Assembly: GCF_002150035.1 (NCBI RefSeq)
Contig: NZ_NETS01000006.1
Span: 1 to 64,000, forward strand
Length of the DNA: 64,000 nucleotides
Direction of reading: 5' to 3'
Source of the DNA: Leptospira venezuelensis
GTDB lineage: Bacteria; Spirochaetota; Leptospiria; Leptospirales; Leptospiraceae
Part shown: positions 43,956 to 53,876 of the stretch, piece after piece
Layout of the letters: every line of letters starts with the position of its first letter
Position numbering within the stretch: the first letter of the stretch is position 1
Notes under the pieces: generated by a model
What the model was told of the DNA's origin: nothing
The model's database searches: none
What the model saw: only the letters and a program-made list of their open reading frames with translations
Made by a program: the position numbers and the translations under genes

Positions 43956-45089
43956 ATGAAAGACAGAACTTGGATAGAACTTTCCACAGCAGCGATCTCA
44001 GCGAACCTGAAAAATTTTCGCGCCCTTCTCTCTCCTAAGACCTTACTCACTGCAGTTATCAAATCAAATGCCTATGGTCATGGACTCTTAGAAACCGCTG
44101 AGCTTGCTTACCAAGGCGGAGCAAATCTTTTCGGGGTCAATTCTTTGGAAGAAGCAAAACTTCTCCGCGCAAAATATCCAGAGTTTAAAATCTTGATCAT
44201 GGGAGAAGTTCCCGGGCTTGCAGAGAGGACATCCGAAGTTTCAGATCCGAATTTTTGGATCATAGTATCTCGAACGGAAGAAGTTAGAATTTTAACAAAT
44301 TGTAAACCTTCTCCCCAGATCCATTTAAAGGTGGATACTGGAATGGCTCGGCTTGGTTTTTTTGGTGCCGACTTAGAAAGAACACTCTCCGAGATCAAAT
44401 CAGAAGGCCTGAGATTGGACGGGATCGCAACTCACTTTGCAAGTACAGAGGATGTATTAGAGCAGAAATATTCTAAAGAGCAGATGAAAGCTTTTACGGA
44501 GGCAATCCTTCTCGCTGAAAAATTCGGATTCAAAAATTTAGTCAAACATGCATGTGCTTCTGCTTCGACAATGTTATTTCCGGAAGCTCATTATGATTTG
44601 GTTCGTGTGGGGATCTCACTCTACGGTCTATGGCCGAGTTTGCAAACAAGACTTTCTTTGCATCTAAGCGGCAAAAAAGATTTTAATCTTTCTCCTGTTC
44701 TTTCTTGGAAAACACGAATAGTTCATATCAAAAATGTTCCAGAAGATAGTTTTGTAGGATATGGTTCTACATACCAAACCAGTGCACCTACTCGCATCGC
44801 AGTTGTGCCTGTCGGTTATTACGAAGGATTGGATCGAAAACTTTCTAATAATGGAGTGATGCTCGTAAAAGGAAAAAGAGCAAAGATCCTAGGAAGGATC
44901 TGTATGAATATGACCATGTTGGATATCACACATATACCAGGAGCAGAGATCGGAGACGTGGTCACTATTATAGGTAAAGAAGGAGAAGAAGAAATCTCCA
45001 CAGATGATCATGCAAACTGGACTTATACAATCAATTATGAAGTTACCACTCGGATCAGCGAGTCGGTCCCCAAAAAAATAGCAAAATAA
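43956..45089 (+). CDS. alr: Alanine racemase
   Basis: 377 residues. Lys36 in TAVIKSNAYGHG binds PLP; the second catalytic residue is the Tyr in VGYGSTYQT; LKVDTGMARLGF and RICMNMTMLDIT are further Alr marks. It makes D-alanine for peptidoglycan. It lies 20 bp before the PlsC-like gene on the same strand. Confidence 0.95.
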   Translation: MKDRTWIELSTAAISANLKNFRALLSPKTLLTAVIKSNAYGHGLLETAELAYQGGANLFGVNSLEEAKLLRAKYPEFKILIMGEVPGLAERTSEVSDPNFWIIVSRTEEVRILTNCKPSPQIHLKVDTGMARLGFFGADLERTLSEIKSEGLRLDGIATHFASTEDVLEQKYSKEQMKAFTEAILLAEKFGFKNLVKHACASASTMLFPEAHYDLVRVGISLYGLWPSLQTRLSLHLSGKKDFNLSPVLSWKTRIVHIKNVPEDSFVGYGSTYQTSAPTRIAVVPVGYYEGLDRKLSNNGVMLVKGKRAKILGRICMNMTMLDITHIPGAEIGDVVTIIGKEGEEEISTDDHANWTYTINYEVTTRISESVPKKIAK

Positions 45090-45109
45090 AAAAAGAGAAG
45101 AGGAACTGG

Positions 45110-46249
45110 ATGGATCCGATTACAGAAAAAGAAACTCCAAAACAAGTTCAACCTGTTTATACTACTAAGACCTATAGTTTTTTGATCAGGATCGTATTCA
45201 AAGCAAGAGGGATCCTATTCGATGGTTTTGAAGAACATTTTCCGGCAAGTAATCCTAAAAGAATTTTAGAAGCGCCTTATCCTTCCATTCTAATGGCAAA
45301 CCATGTATGGGAAGGAGATGTTCCCGCTCTTGCTGCAGTTTATCCTCATATTCATCCTTCTATCAAATTTGCGATCCCAGCTAGAGAAGATATCTTAGGA
45401 AAAGATTTTTTAGTAAAGGAATTCAAACCGAAAGGACTACTTAAACTTTTCTTTTTGCTTATAGATAAATCAGGAATGATCCCTAAATATTTGGATTATA
45501 TTGGTTGTGTTCCTATCAAAAGACCATTCAGAGATAATGCAAGGGAACTTCTGAAAAAAGGACTCTTGAGAGATATGGTAGACCAAGAATGGGGCTACCT
45601 TTCCGATCGGATCTCAGAAGGAAGGAATCTTTTTCTATTTCCAGAAGGAGTGTTTAACCAAGACGGTTATATGGCACAGGTCAAAAAAGGAGTCTATTTT
45701 CTCAGAACTAAATTCAAAAATTTGAATTTTACATCCTTCACCTTGACTTACGATTATTTCTCTTCTAAAAAATCAGAACTTCATATTGGTTACGGAGAAC
45801 AATTCCCTATTCCCGAAAATGCAGATGCAGATCAAGTTTCAGGAATAGTAAAAGAAAGATTGGGGAGCGGGTATACAATCACCGCTGGAAATTTAGCTTC
45901 TTATTTAGTTTTAAAATTCGAAGGGAAAGCAAAAGAAAGTAAGGAAAAATTATTTTCACTTCTCACATCATTAGCGGAGAAGATTAAGAATACTCATCCT
46001 GAAATTTATATTTCCGAAAAATTTAAAACGGATGCAGTCCGACACGCGTTCGATTCTTTTTTAGAGAAGGCCAAAAAAGGCGGGTTCCTAAAATTAGAAG
46101 GAAACGATATAGTTTTCTTAGAAAAATTATTTCAGATCCCAAAAGATCTGCATAATTTAAAGAAGAAAAATCTGGTCTTATATCACAGAAACCAACTTAC
46201 GTACCATCTTCCTAAACTTGATACGGCTTGGTCTACTATTAACGCCTGA
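45110..46249 (+). CDS. PlsC-like 1-acyl-glycerophosphate acyltransferase
   Basis: 379 residues. LMANHVWEGDVPAL is the catalytic HxxxxD box and FPEGVFNQDGYMA the substrate-binding box of PlsC-type acyltransferases. The rather long C-terminal extension (~240-379) is helical and unrecognised. Probably transfers acyl chains to a glycerophosphate or related lipid at the inner membrane. It is followed 10 bp later by the 46260 gene. Confidence 0.8.
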   Translation: MDPITEKETPKQVQPVYTTKTYSFLIRIVFKARGILFDGFEEHFPASNPKRILEAPYPSILMANHVWEGDVPALAAVYPHIHPSIKFAIPAREDILGKDFLVKEFKPKGLLKLFFLLIDKSGMIPKYLDYIGCVPIKRPFRDNARELLKKGLLRDMVDQEWGYLSDRISEGRNLFLFPEGVFNQDGYMAQVKKGVYFLRTKFKNLNFTSFTLTYDYFSSKKSELHIGYGEQFPIPENADADQVSGIVKERLGSGYTITAGNLASYLVLKFEGKAKESKEKLFSLLTSLAEKIKNTHPEIYISEKFKTDAVRHAFDSFLEKAKKGGFLKLEGNDIVFLEKLFQIPKDLHNLKKKNLVLYHRNQLTYHLPKLDTAWSTINA

Positions 46250-46259
46250 GGAGTAACTT

Positions 46260-47159
46260 TTGGCATTTTGGAAAAGATTTGTTTCCCGCAAAACAAGGGT
46301 AGAAAACTGGATCACCAAACCCGGAGTTCTGGAAAACAGCGTACAAAAAAGTTTACATTTTTTATTTAGATCCAGCTTAGAGGAAATTTTTCCGGAAGAC
46401 CTTTCTATCTCCCCTTCCGCTTTAGGACTCGTTCGTCTTCCTGAAGAAAAACTAAAAGTTTTAGCGGAAGAATTTCCAATTGAGAAAGCTTTTCCCTACA
46501 CTTCTGCGGATGAATTTCTTTCAGAAGAATCTATGAATTCTATCGTAGAATTCATTGCCGGGACTCAGGCCGCCCCATCTAAAAATCTGATCCTAGGAAT
46601 TTTGAATCAGCCTGAAGTTCAGGCAATTTTCTCCCAAGGTTTGGAAAAAGTCCTAAGTGAATTTCATAAAAAGATAAATCCTTTACACGGAGTTTTCCAA
46701 GCAGCAGGTCTGGAAAAGCAGATCTCTCAGTTTTTATCATCTTTATTACCTACATTTACCGAAAGGATAGCTGATTTTGTTTCTATAGGTTCTGGAACTC
46801 AAGAGATACAAACTGTAATCCGAAATACTTTGAAAATTCTTTTCCAAACAGGTTTTAGCGATCTAGGAAGATTGGAAACTTCTAGATTTGGTGCGGGGTC
46901 TGATAGGATCAGAAGAGCAATTGCAAGTGATGAAAAAGTTAGAAGTGCTATGGAGAATCTATACTCCGTAAGCAGAGACACATTACTGAATCATTATAGA
47001 AAAGAAACTTTGAAAGAGTTTATCGGACTTTCAGAACCTGAATTAGATTTATGGATCAGTAAAATTGCAGATGATGCAGCGTCTAATATTAGAAAGGTCC
47101 ACGCCAAAAGATCTCTTTCGCCTTTAGTTCTGGATCTACTCTCGGATATTTTAGGATGA
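46260..47159 (+). CDS. Hypothetical protein, envelope-associated candidate
   Basis: 299 residues from a TTG start with a GAGGAG ribosome site. Composition is helical; the region ~100-200 contains amphipathic helices and hydrophobic runs (PTFTERIADFVSIGSGTQ). No domain recognised. Overlaps the next gene by 4 bp, showing translational coupling, and follows the PlsC-like gene by 10 bp. Confidence 0.6.
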   Translation: MAFWKRFVSRKTRVENWITKPGVLENSVQKSLHFLFRSSLEEIFPEDLSISPSALGLVRLPEEKLKVLAEEFPIEKAFPYTSADEFLSEESMNSIVEFIAGTQAAPSKNLILGILNQPEVQAIFSQGLEKVLSEFHKKINPLHGVFQAAGLEKQISQFLSSLLPTFTERIADFVSIGSGTQEIQTVIRNTLKILFQTGFSDLGRLETSRFGAGSDRIRRAIASDEKVRSAMENLYSVSRDTLLNHYRKETLKEFIGLSEPELDLWISKIADDAASNIRKVHAKRSLSPLVLDLLSDILG

Positions 47160-47920
47160 AGAAGGTAATCTCCACTATTCAAAACGCATTAGAATACCTG
47201 GATAAACTAGGCCCTCAAAAATCATTCCAGTTATTCCGTAATTTAGGTTATGAAGCGTTATTTTCCATTTCGGAAAAGGTGGATCATAAAAAACTTTTAT
47301 TCTTAAGTCAAAATTTAAGCGAAAAAGAAATTGTAACCCTTCTGCAGTCAATCCAAGAGACTACACTCGTAGACCTGATCCAAAACACAGTCCCATCCGA
47401 TATAGTTTATTATGTAAAACATCTAGGCCTAAAGGATCTGAAATTTTTAGCAGAATCCATTTCTCCTTTTGATGTTTCCAAGATCAATCATACAATAGGT
47501 TCTAAAACGATTGTGGAGATCTTAACAAATATCGGACCGGATTCTTCGATCTCTTATTTGAATGCGATTGGTATAGATTCTTTTCTGGAACTGACAAAGG
47601 CATTGCCAGTAAAAGATTTTGTTCCTTTAACCAAAGCATTAACTCCAGAAGAATGTGCGGAATGGATCCGTAAAAGATCCATCTCAGAAATCCCTGCTTT
47701 ATTAAAAGGTTTAGGAACTAAAAACGCAGTAAATCTTTTGCAACAAGTTGGTTTTCAAAAGGTAATTTCTATCTTATCCGTTTTGAATCCGGATGAGCTT
47801 GTGAATTTAATTCACACTTTAAATAAAATGAAATTACCTTCGGCAAAAAAACCTGCCGCTAAGAAAACAAAAGTTCCTCAAAATAATAGAAGTTCAAAGA
47901 GAAAACGTAAAAGTTCTTAA
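47156..47920 (+). CDS. Helical-repeat protein with basic tail
   Basis: 254 residues of repeating ~30-residue helical units (LFLSQNLSEKEIVTLLQSIQ, LKFLAESISPFDVSKIN, VPLTKALTPEECAEWIRKR) reminiscent of an alpha-solenoid. It ends in a Lys/Ser-rich tail (KKPAAKKTKVPQNNRSSKRK) that could bind nucleic acid or acidic lipids. Coupled to the preceding gene by a 4-bp overlap. No known family. Confidence 0.6.
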   Translation: MKKVISTIQNALEYLDKLGPQKSFQLFRNLGYEALFSISEKVDHKKLLFLSQNLSEKEIVTLLQSIQETTLVDLIQNTVPSDIVYYVKHLGLKDLKFLAESISPFDVSKINHTIGSKTIVEILTNIGPDSSISYLNAIGIDSFLELTKALPVKDFVPLTKALTPEECAEWIRKRSISEIPALLKGLGTKNAVNLLQQVGFQKVISILSVLNPDELVNLIHTLNKMKLPSAKKPAAKKTKVPQNNRSSKRKRKSS

Positions 47921-47922
47921 AC

Positions 47923-48597
47923 TTAGTTTCCTTTTTGGGCAGAGATCACTTCTTCCCTACTCTTAGAAATTCCATCCAATCTTTCCTTTACAAGTTTCTC
48001 ATATTGTGGATTGGCGCTTTTAGGATTTTCTTCGACTAATTTTCGGTAATTCTCCATTCCATATTTCAAGATCTCTAACATGTCGTCGGATCTTTTGAGT
48101 TTTGCATTTAGATAGAAGGACATTTCTTCCTTAGGAACATCCTTTCTTTCTAATATTTCTCTTTGGACCCTATAATAATGGTCTTCATTCTCTTTCTTCT
48201 TAGCTATTTCCTCTTCTGAGAGTTTTCTAGGAATAAGAGAATTGTTAGGAAATTTTTCAGTAAGAGGTTTGAACTTCTCGTAGAGTTGATCGTATAACTT
48301 TGCTCTTTCTTCCGGGCTTAAACTTTCTAGATAAGTTTTCGTTTTAGTAGGTTTAGAACCAGATTCTTCGACAAGTGCAACTGGGCCGGAGGCTGTCTCT
48401 TCTACATGTCCTGAAAAGTCTAAAAAGGATCCTCCTTCGAATAGGGAGTTTTCTTGTCTAGTCAAGGTTTCTTCCGAGAGTCCACCTTGGTAGCTTGTGC
48501 TTTCTTTTGTAGATGTTCCCGGAAATAGAAGATAAAAAATTCCTATTAAGGAAACGATTAATACAGATAAAATTAAATACGTTCGTTTTTGATTCAT
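47923..48597 (-). CDS. Hypothetical single-pass membrane protein
   Basis: 224 residues: N-terminal helix (residues ~7-26), then a Ser/Gly-rich linker and a charged helical domain. No family recognised. Its ATG overlaps the kinase stop by 4 bp (ATGA), so it is translated together with it and may be a partner. Confidence 0.6.
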   Translation of the reverse strand: MNQKRTYLILSVLIVSLIGIFYLLFPGTSTKESTSYQGGLSEETLTRQENSLFEGGSFLDFSGHVEETASGPVALVEESGSKPTKTKTYLESLSPEERAKLYDQLYEKFKPLTEKFPNNSLIPRKLSEEEIAKKKENEDHYYRVQREILERKDVPKEEMSFYLNAKLKRSDDMLEILKYGMENYRKLVEENPKSANPQYEKLVKERLDGISKSREEVISAQKGN

Positions 48598-50894
48598 TCA
48601 GAATACAAAGGTAAAATCACCTTAAAAATGCTGCCACCTTTTTGGTTTGGCTCTACGATGACTTCTCCTCCCATTTTATTGATTAAAGTCCGACTGATAG
48701 AAAGTCCGAGTCCAGTACCGCCCACAGTTCTGTTCCTTTGGTCTGGTATCCTAAAAAATCTTTCGAAGATCAGTTCTTTATATTTAGGATCTATACCTAT
48801 CCCGGTGTCCGTAAATCGAACCTCTACTTTTTTATCCCCGATTTTTTTAAGAGAGACATCAATTCCCCCCTTCTCCGTATATTTTATCGCGTTTACAAAA
48901 AAATTCGTGATGATCTGAGAAAATTCAAACCTTACTCCTTTGAGTTTCAATTTTTCAGTAAGATTTGTAGTCACTGTTAAGCCACTCTCAGATGCAGAAG
49001 GGGAATTAATATATAGAACCTCTTCGATCACGGTTAATGGATCAAAAATTTCGTACATCTCTTCGGAGGTTTGTGAGTCCTTTTTTTCCAATTGTAGAAG
49101 GTTATCTATTAGAAAGTTTAATCTCCTCACATTCTTACGAATTACATCAGTCATTTCCTTCTGATCTTTGTCCAAAGGAAGTTGTTCATTCGAGAACAGA
49201 AGATCAAAATATCCTTGGATATTCGTCATAGGAGATCTAAGTTCATGCGATATATTGGATATAAATTCATGTTTGATCTTTTCGGATTCTAGAATTAATG
49301 CATTATCGTTTACTTGTATCTGATAGAATCTTTTTGTCTCCGCACTAAAACCTGTAACACTCAAACCTACTGAAAATTTAGTACCATCTTTTAGGATCAA
49401 GCCTGCTTCCGGAATGAAGGTCATGTTTTGATCCTTTCCCCCGGGAGATTTTAATTCTGTTTGTTCCAAAATATCAGGAAGGACCCTGGCAAGTCTGATA
49501 TTTTTGATCTCCGAGGTTTGGTATCCAGAAACTTCTCTAAATCTTCTGTTCGCATCCACAATCATTCTCGTGTCTGCATTTACAATGATCATCGCATCCG
49601 TTGCAAACTCGAACATATAACGATATCTTTCTTCCGTAGTTTGGCGTTTTAGATCGCTTATATCCAATCTGGTTTCTAAGAGATAATTGTCCTCAGAAAG
49701 TCTTTTGTTCTTTTCCTCAATATCACGGATCTCTTGATTCAAATAATCTAATATTGCATTCACTGTTGAACGTATAAAAAGGTAAGGGCTTCTGGGAAGT
49801 TGTGTGTCTAATGCGACTTCTCTTCTTCCTAAAAAGAGAGAAAGAGCCAACTCTTTCATTTCGGAAACTAAACTTCGAAGAGGAGAGATATCCTTTACAA
49901 TATTACCAAACTTGGATTTCCCATTTGAATAATACCCATTATAAAGTTTGGAGTTAGTTTGAGTGACAGAAGAAGGGAATTTGGGGAAAGGATTATCTGC
50001 TACCGAATGAGCTAGATTTTCTAAAATCTTTTTTCCTCCGTCCAAACCCGGGAATGTTTTTCCGTACATCTCCATCACAAAACGTACATCTTCAAACGAA
50101 GGCATTCCGGATAAAATTTTTCCGAGCTCAGGGACAGGTCTTCTATAAAATCCGTCTAGCTCTCCTGGTTTCCAAGGACAAGGACCTACCCAATCTGCTA
50201 CGAAAGAATCTCCTTCATATGCAACGTGATTCGCAAGGTCTTCCATTGCCTTTTTGATAGCCCTGGAAACTCTGTTTGCTTCTTCCGGGAATTTGGACGC
50301 GAATCGTCCGGTGAACACCAGCATATTTGTAGGCAAGTAATAAGGAGGAATCTCGTTTTCCACAGTGAGACAGTAACCCTTCTCCCCAAAAAATGGATAC
50401 TCTTGGAGAGACGCGGCTGCACCTAAACATTCCGCACGTATAAACTCATGAGCGAGTAACGTAGGTCTTGTGGTAAGATAAGGTACCGGTTTTCTGCGAT
50501 GATAGTTTTCCGAGCGGAAAAATTCCTCTGCCACGAATCTATCCAATGAATAAGGATGAAGGATGGGTAAAAAGCTATGGTATGAATCTCGGATAGACTC
50601 AGCTTCCATATAAGATGCAGAATAAAATCCATGCACCAAACAAGATAAAATGACCCCTCTATAAAAAGTCCAATGAGGTGAAGTTTTTTTGAGTTGCTGA
50701 TGAGCCCATGCAGTAAAAGGAATTTCCCCTGCTTCTGCCCTACCTTCTCTTAAGTGAGCAAGAACTGCCTCGTAACTTTTGAGTGCCCGAACTCTGACAA
50801 GTACGTCTTCTTCTTCAAAGTATCCTCGGCTGAAAGCCAAGAATACGGGAAATGCGGTGAGCCTTGGTGTTGTGACTATCTCTATTTCTATCAC
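48594..50894 (-). CDS. Histidine kinase with substrate-binding-protein-like N-terminus
   Basis: 766 residues. The first ~300 look like an NMT1/SsuA-type periplasmic binding protein (IEIVTTPRLTAFPVFLAFSR, AEAGEIPFTAW, LTVENEIPPYYLPTNMLVF) but without signal peptide or membrane segment. Then a coiled coil, PAS (~430-540), HisKA with SHELRSPMTNI and HATPase with GTGLGLS. The kinase appears entirely cytoplasmic, so the binding domain should sense a ligand inside the cell. It is coupled to the 224-residue membrane protein downstream. Confidence 0.8.
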   Translation of the reverse strand: MIEIEIVTTPRLTAFPVFLAFSRGYFEEEDVLVRVRALKSYEAVLAHLREGRAEAGEIPFTAWAHQQLKKTSPHWTFYRGVILSCLVHGFYSASYMEAESIRDSYHSFLPILHPYSLDRFVAEEFFRSENYHRRKPVPYLTTRPTLLAHEFIRAECLGAAASLQEYPFFGEKGYCLTVENEIPPYYLPTNMLVFTGRFASKFPEEANRVSRAIKKAMEDLANHVAYEGDSFVADWVGPCPWKPGELDGFYRRPVPELGKILSGMPSFEDVRFVMEMYGKTFPGLDGGKKILENLAHSVADNPFPKFPSSVTQTNSKLYNGYYSNGKSKFGNIVKDISPLRSLVSEMKELALSLFLGRREVALDTQLPRSPYLFIRSTVNAILDYLNQEIRDIEEKNKRLSEDNYLLETRLDISDLKRQTTEERYRYMFEFATDAMIIVNADTRMIVDANRRFREVSGYQTSEIKNIRLARVLPDILEQTELKSPGGKDQNMTFIPEAGLILKDGTKFSVGLSVTGFSAETKRFYQIQVNDNALILESEKIKHEFISNISHELRSPMTNIQGYFDLLFSNEQLPLDKDQKEMTDVIRKNVRRLNFLIDNLLQLEKKDSQTSEEMYEIFDPLTVIEEVLYINSPSASESGLTVTTNLTEKLKLKGVRFEFSQIITNFFVNAIKYTEKGGIDVSLKKIGDKKVEVRFTDTGIGIDPKYKELIFERFFRIPDQRNRTVGGTGLGLSISRTLINKMGGEVIVEPNQKGGSIFKVILPLYSE

Positions 50895-51056
50895 GCGGTC
50901 TATCGTTCTTAGGCGCCGGGTTTTTTCAAGAAACCCTTGGATTTCCTTTCTAAAACCTGTAAAAAAGACTCAGGGATTCGGGAATTTTAGCCGAGAGACA
51001 TAATAAGGATGTTAAGATTAGCCTTTTTGGCTTAGGTAGGAACTCCTGAGGCCTGT

Positions 51057-51632
51057 ATGAAATTAGATGATCTAGAATCTTATCGCAGAATTGTCTCGAG
51101 ACTGGAAGAAATCCAGGGACTGACGGAGAGGTTTCAACCAAAACGTCCGGTTGAGGAAGGAGATCCTACACCTAAAAAGATAGAGTCTGAATTTTCACAA
51201 GAGTTGGACTCCAAAATGAAAGGAATTTTCTCTCAGGAGAATGATCCGACTCCAAAAGAACTAGGCAATATTATAGAAAGGGAATCTAATAGAAATCATT
51301 TGGATCCGAATCTGGTCAAATCCGTGATCAAGGCAGAGTCAAATTTTAAACCGAATGCTGTCTCTTCTAAAGGTGCTATCGGTCTCATGCAGCTCATGCC
51401 AGGGACAGCGGATATTTTAGGCGTAGAAAATCCTTTCGATCCGGAAGAAAATATCGCAGGTGGAACAAAATTCCTCGCGGATTTGATGAAGAAGTTCGGA
51501 AATTCTGATATGGCAATCGCAGCATACAACGCTGGACCAGGTGCAGTCCAAAAATACGAAGGAATTCCTCCTTACAAAGAAACAAAAGATTACGTTAAGA
51601 AGGTAAATCGTTTCTGGAAAGGAGAATATTAA
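51057..51632 (+). CDS. Lytic transglycosylase (SLT family)
   Basis: 191 residues. The catalytic Glu94 lies in VIKAESNFKPNA, followed by GAIGLMQLMPGTA and MAIAAYNAGPGAV, the SLT signature. The N-terminal ~70 residues lack a clear signal peptide, so export would need another route, or the start is further upstream. Cleaves peptidoglycan glycan strands. Confidence 0.88.
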   Translation: MKLDDLESYRRIVSRLEEIQGLTERFQPKRPVEEGDPTPKKIESEFSQELDSKMKGIFSQENDPTPKELGNIIERESNRNHLDPNLVKSVIKAESNFKPNAVSSKGAIGLMQLMPGTADILGVENPFDPEENIAGGTKFLADLMKKFGNSDMAIAAYNAGPGAVQKYEGIPPYKETKDYVKKVNRFWKGEY

Positions 51633-51639
51633 GAAAGTT

Positions 51640-51990
51640 TTAATAATACTTTTTTAATTCTCCGAACAAACAAGAGGTCAATTCAGAACAGCTTGCCATT
51701 TTTTCCGGTTGGAGACAGACCTGCATTTTATCAAAATGTTTTCTGCAACCTCTTAGACAGGAGTTTTCCACCTTATACAATTGGTCTTCGGAAGTCTGAG
51801 GATATTTATTCTTAGTACATTTTGCAAGATTATCGCAATAATCCAAACAGATTTCTTTTCCTTCCCACTCCATTCCAGACTGAACCACAGTTCCTCTGGA
51901 ATATTTGAAGGCGATAAATGTGCCCACGGCCAAACCCAAAACAAAAATGGGAAGATAAGGGAAAATTTTTCTAAAAGGGATTTGGCTCAT
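51640..51990 (-). CDS. Small membrane protein with cysteine-rich domain
   Basis: 116 residues: one helix (~12-30) then a domain with eight cysteines in pairs (CLDYCDNLAKC, CLRGC, ASCSELTSC). Probably a disulfide-bonded periplasmic domain anchored in the inner membrane. Its start overlaps the glycosyltransferase stop by 4 bp, implying coupling. Confidence 0.65.
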   Translation of the reverse strand: MSQIPFRKIFPYLPIFVLGLAVGTFIAFKYSRGTVVQSGMEWEGKEICLDYCDNLAKCTKNKYPQTSEDQLYKVENSCLRGCRKHFDKMQVCLQPEKMASCSELTSCLFGELKKYY

Positions 51991-53735
51991 CGACTCTCCA
52001 ATTCGGAATCCTTATTCCGAGTAGGCTCATAAAAATATACGTATTCTTTTCCCTGAGTTGGACTCAGGAGTTCCTTCAGGGTAACATCTCTTTTCCAAAC
52101 AGTTTGTGTCTGAAGAAGTTGGTATCCCGACGGAATAGGGATCTGTTCTTGGAAGAAGACCAAATATCTAGTTCCATCCACACAATTTCGATCCGCTCCA
52201 GGAACAGAGTGAATGATCTCCGCTCCAGGAAGTGCGTTTCTAAAAGTAAGTGCAGTCCAAGGATTTTCAGAAACAATACAGATATGCTTTGCTTGAGTGA
52301 ATGGTCCATTCTCCGGAACCTCACTTAGGTTCACTCTAGGAAGGATAGAAAATTGGATATAAGAGAGTAAACCTGCCGCGATCACCAGGTTTAGAGCAAC
52401 TGTGGAAGGAACTCCCGACCTTTCTCTTCGAATCCTTCTTCGCATTAATAAAATCAAAAGCAAGAATGCTGTGAATATCAATTCCGCCCAGATATTTTGA
52501 CCCAGAAGAATTCCAAAACCCAACATTACGGCCAAGACAAAGACACTCACTCCAAAACAGAAGAAATAGTTCAAGGAAAGAAGTCTCGAGAATTGATATT
52601 CCTTTTTTCGAATAAAGAATAATCCAATTCCAAGGAAAGCCAATGGAATCAAAGGAAGAAGGTAGTAAAAATCCTTTCGATTCGGTGCCAGGTGGACTAA
52701 GCAGATAGCGAGGACTGCCCAAAGGTAGGAACTCCCGACCACTTCCCTTACTGACTTAGGCTTTTGAAATAATTTAGAATAAAATCCGTAGAAGACCGCA
52801 AGGCTGAAAGGAAAACTATAGAGTAAGAATCCAATTGGTATGATCCATTCAGACTGGTTGGCGGTGGCTGAGGAAAATTTACCCAAGTTCTCCGTGAAAA
52901 AGAAGATTTTTAAGAATTCTTTTCCCAATTCTGAATAGGAAAGAAGGACCAAGATCCAAATTACTGGAACGATTAAAGAAGAAGAATGAAAGATAATATG
53001 GGAGAGGAGTTCCTTCCAAATTCTTTTCTTGCCTGCCCATCCCCCATTTGAGTTAAGAAGAAAAATTCCAATAATGGAATAGGACCCTAAAATAATCCCA
53101 CTATATACTTGGAACACAGGTCCTTTGATTAGAATTGCAATTCCGGAGAAGAGACCTCCCAGAAATAACCAGATCCGATTTTTGGAGAGCCTAAATTCTA
53201 AAATGGTGATAGCGACTAGAATGATGAAGAAGCTTAATAGGGACTCCATCATTACCAAACGAGAGAATTTAAACACTCCCAAGGTCAAAGTATAAGCAGA
53301 AGAAATTGTGAACGCTAATTTAGAACTTCCATCTGCCCTTCTAATCCCTAAGTAAATTAGAACAGAGGACCCCAAAAAAAGTAAGAAGGAAGGAAATCTT
53401 TCCGCAAAAAAGCCAATACCAAAAAGGTTATCCGAGAAAATTCCGAGCCAAAACAAAGCGGGTGGCTTGTAGAGATTTAAAACGCCTTCAAATTTAGGAA
53501 AAAGATAGGAAGAAGAGGCTAAACTTTCCCGGATTGTAGCAATATGCATCGCTTCATCCCCTTGGGTTAAGAGCGCGTTCCCTCCGGATCCAGGAAGAAG
53601 AAGGAATACGTTTAACAAAATGAGCAGAGAAACGAATATTCTATCTCTATTTAAGCTTTTTTTTAAAAACGAATTCCAACCCATATATTTGAAGAAAGTT
53701 CCCTTTTTTACGGAGCCTTGATCGGAATGGATCAA
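51987..53735 (-). CDS. ArnT/PMT-family glycosyltransferase
   Basis: 582 residues, about 11-12 membrane helices. LLTQGDEAMHIATIRESLAS contains the Asp/Glu pair after the first helix that is catalytic in GT39/GT83 enzymes. Members transfer sugars from polyprenyl-phosphate donors to lipid A or proteins; the acceptor here is unknown. An internal ATG at 53684 is an alternative start. Coupled to the small cysteine-rich protein. Confidence 0.82.
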   Translation of the reverse strand: MIHSDQGSVKKGTFFKYMGWNSFLKKSLNRDRIFVSLLILLNVFLLLPGSGGNALLTQGDEAMHIATIRESLASSSYLFPKFEGVLNLYKPPALFWLGIFSDNLFGIGFFAERFPSFLLFLGSSVLIYLGIRRADGSSKLAFTISSAYTLTLGVFKFSRLVMMESLLSFFIILVAITILEFRLSKNRIWLFLGGLFSGIAILIKGPVFQVYSGIILGSYSIIGIFLLNSNGGWAGKKRIWKELLSHIIFHSSSLIVPVIWILVLLSYSELGKEFLKIFFFTENLGKFSSATANQSEWIIPIGFLLYSFPFSLAVFYGFYSKLFQKPKSVREVVGSSYLWAVLAICLVHLAPNRKDFYYLLPLIPLAFLGIGLFFIRKKEYQFSRLLSLNYFFCFGVSVFVLAVMLGFGILLGQNIWAELIFTAFLLLILLMRRRIRRERSGVPSTVALNLVIAAGLLSYIQFSILPRVNLSEVPENGPFTQAKHICIVSENPWTALTFRNALPGAEIIHSVPGADRNCVDGTRYLVFFQEQIPIPSGYQLLQTQTVWKRDVTLKELLSPTQGKEYVYFYEPTRNKDSELESR

Positions 53736-53876
53736 AAAATCCGCATGTAATCATTCACTTACTTATCACCACATTGTAAAAATAAACGTAACAGGCAAGA
53801 GTAAAGTGATTTAAAAAGTAAAAATGCGCTTGGCTGATTAGTCGAAGGTCGGGATACATCCCATATAGGCAGTTAG

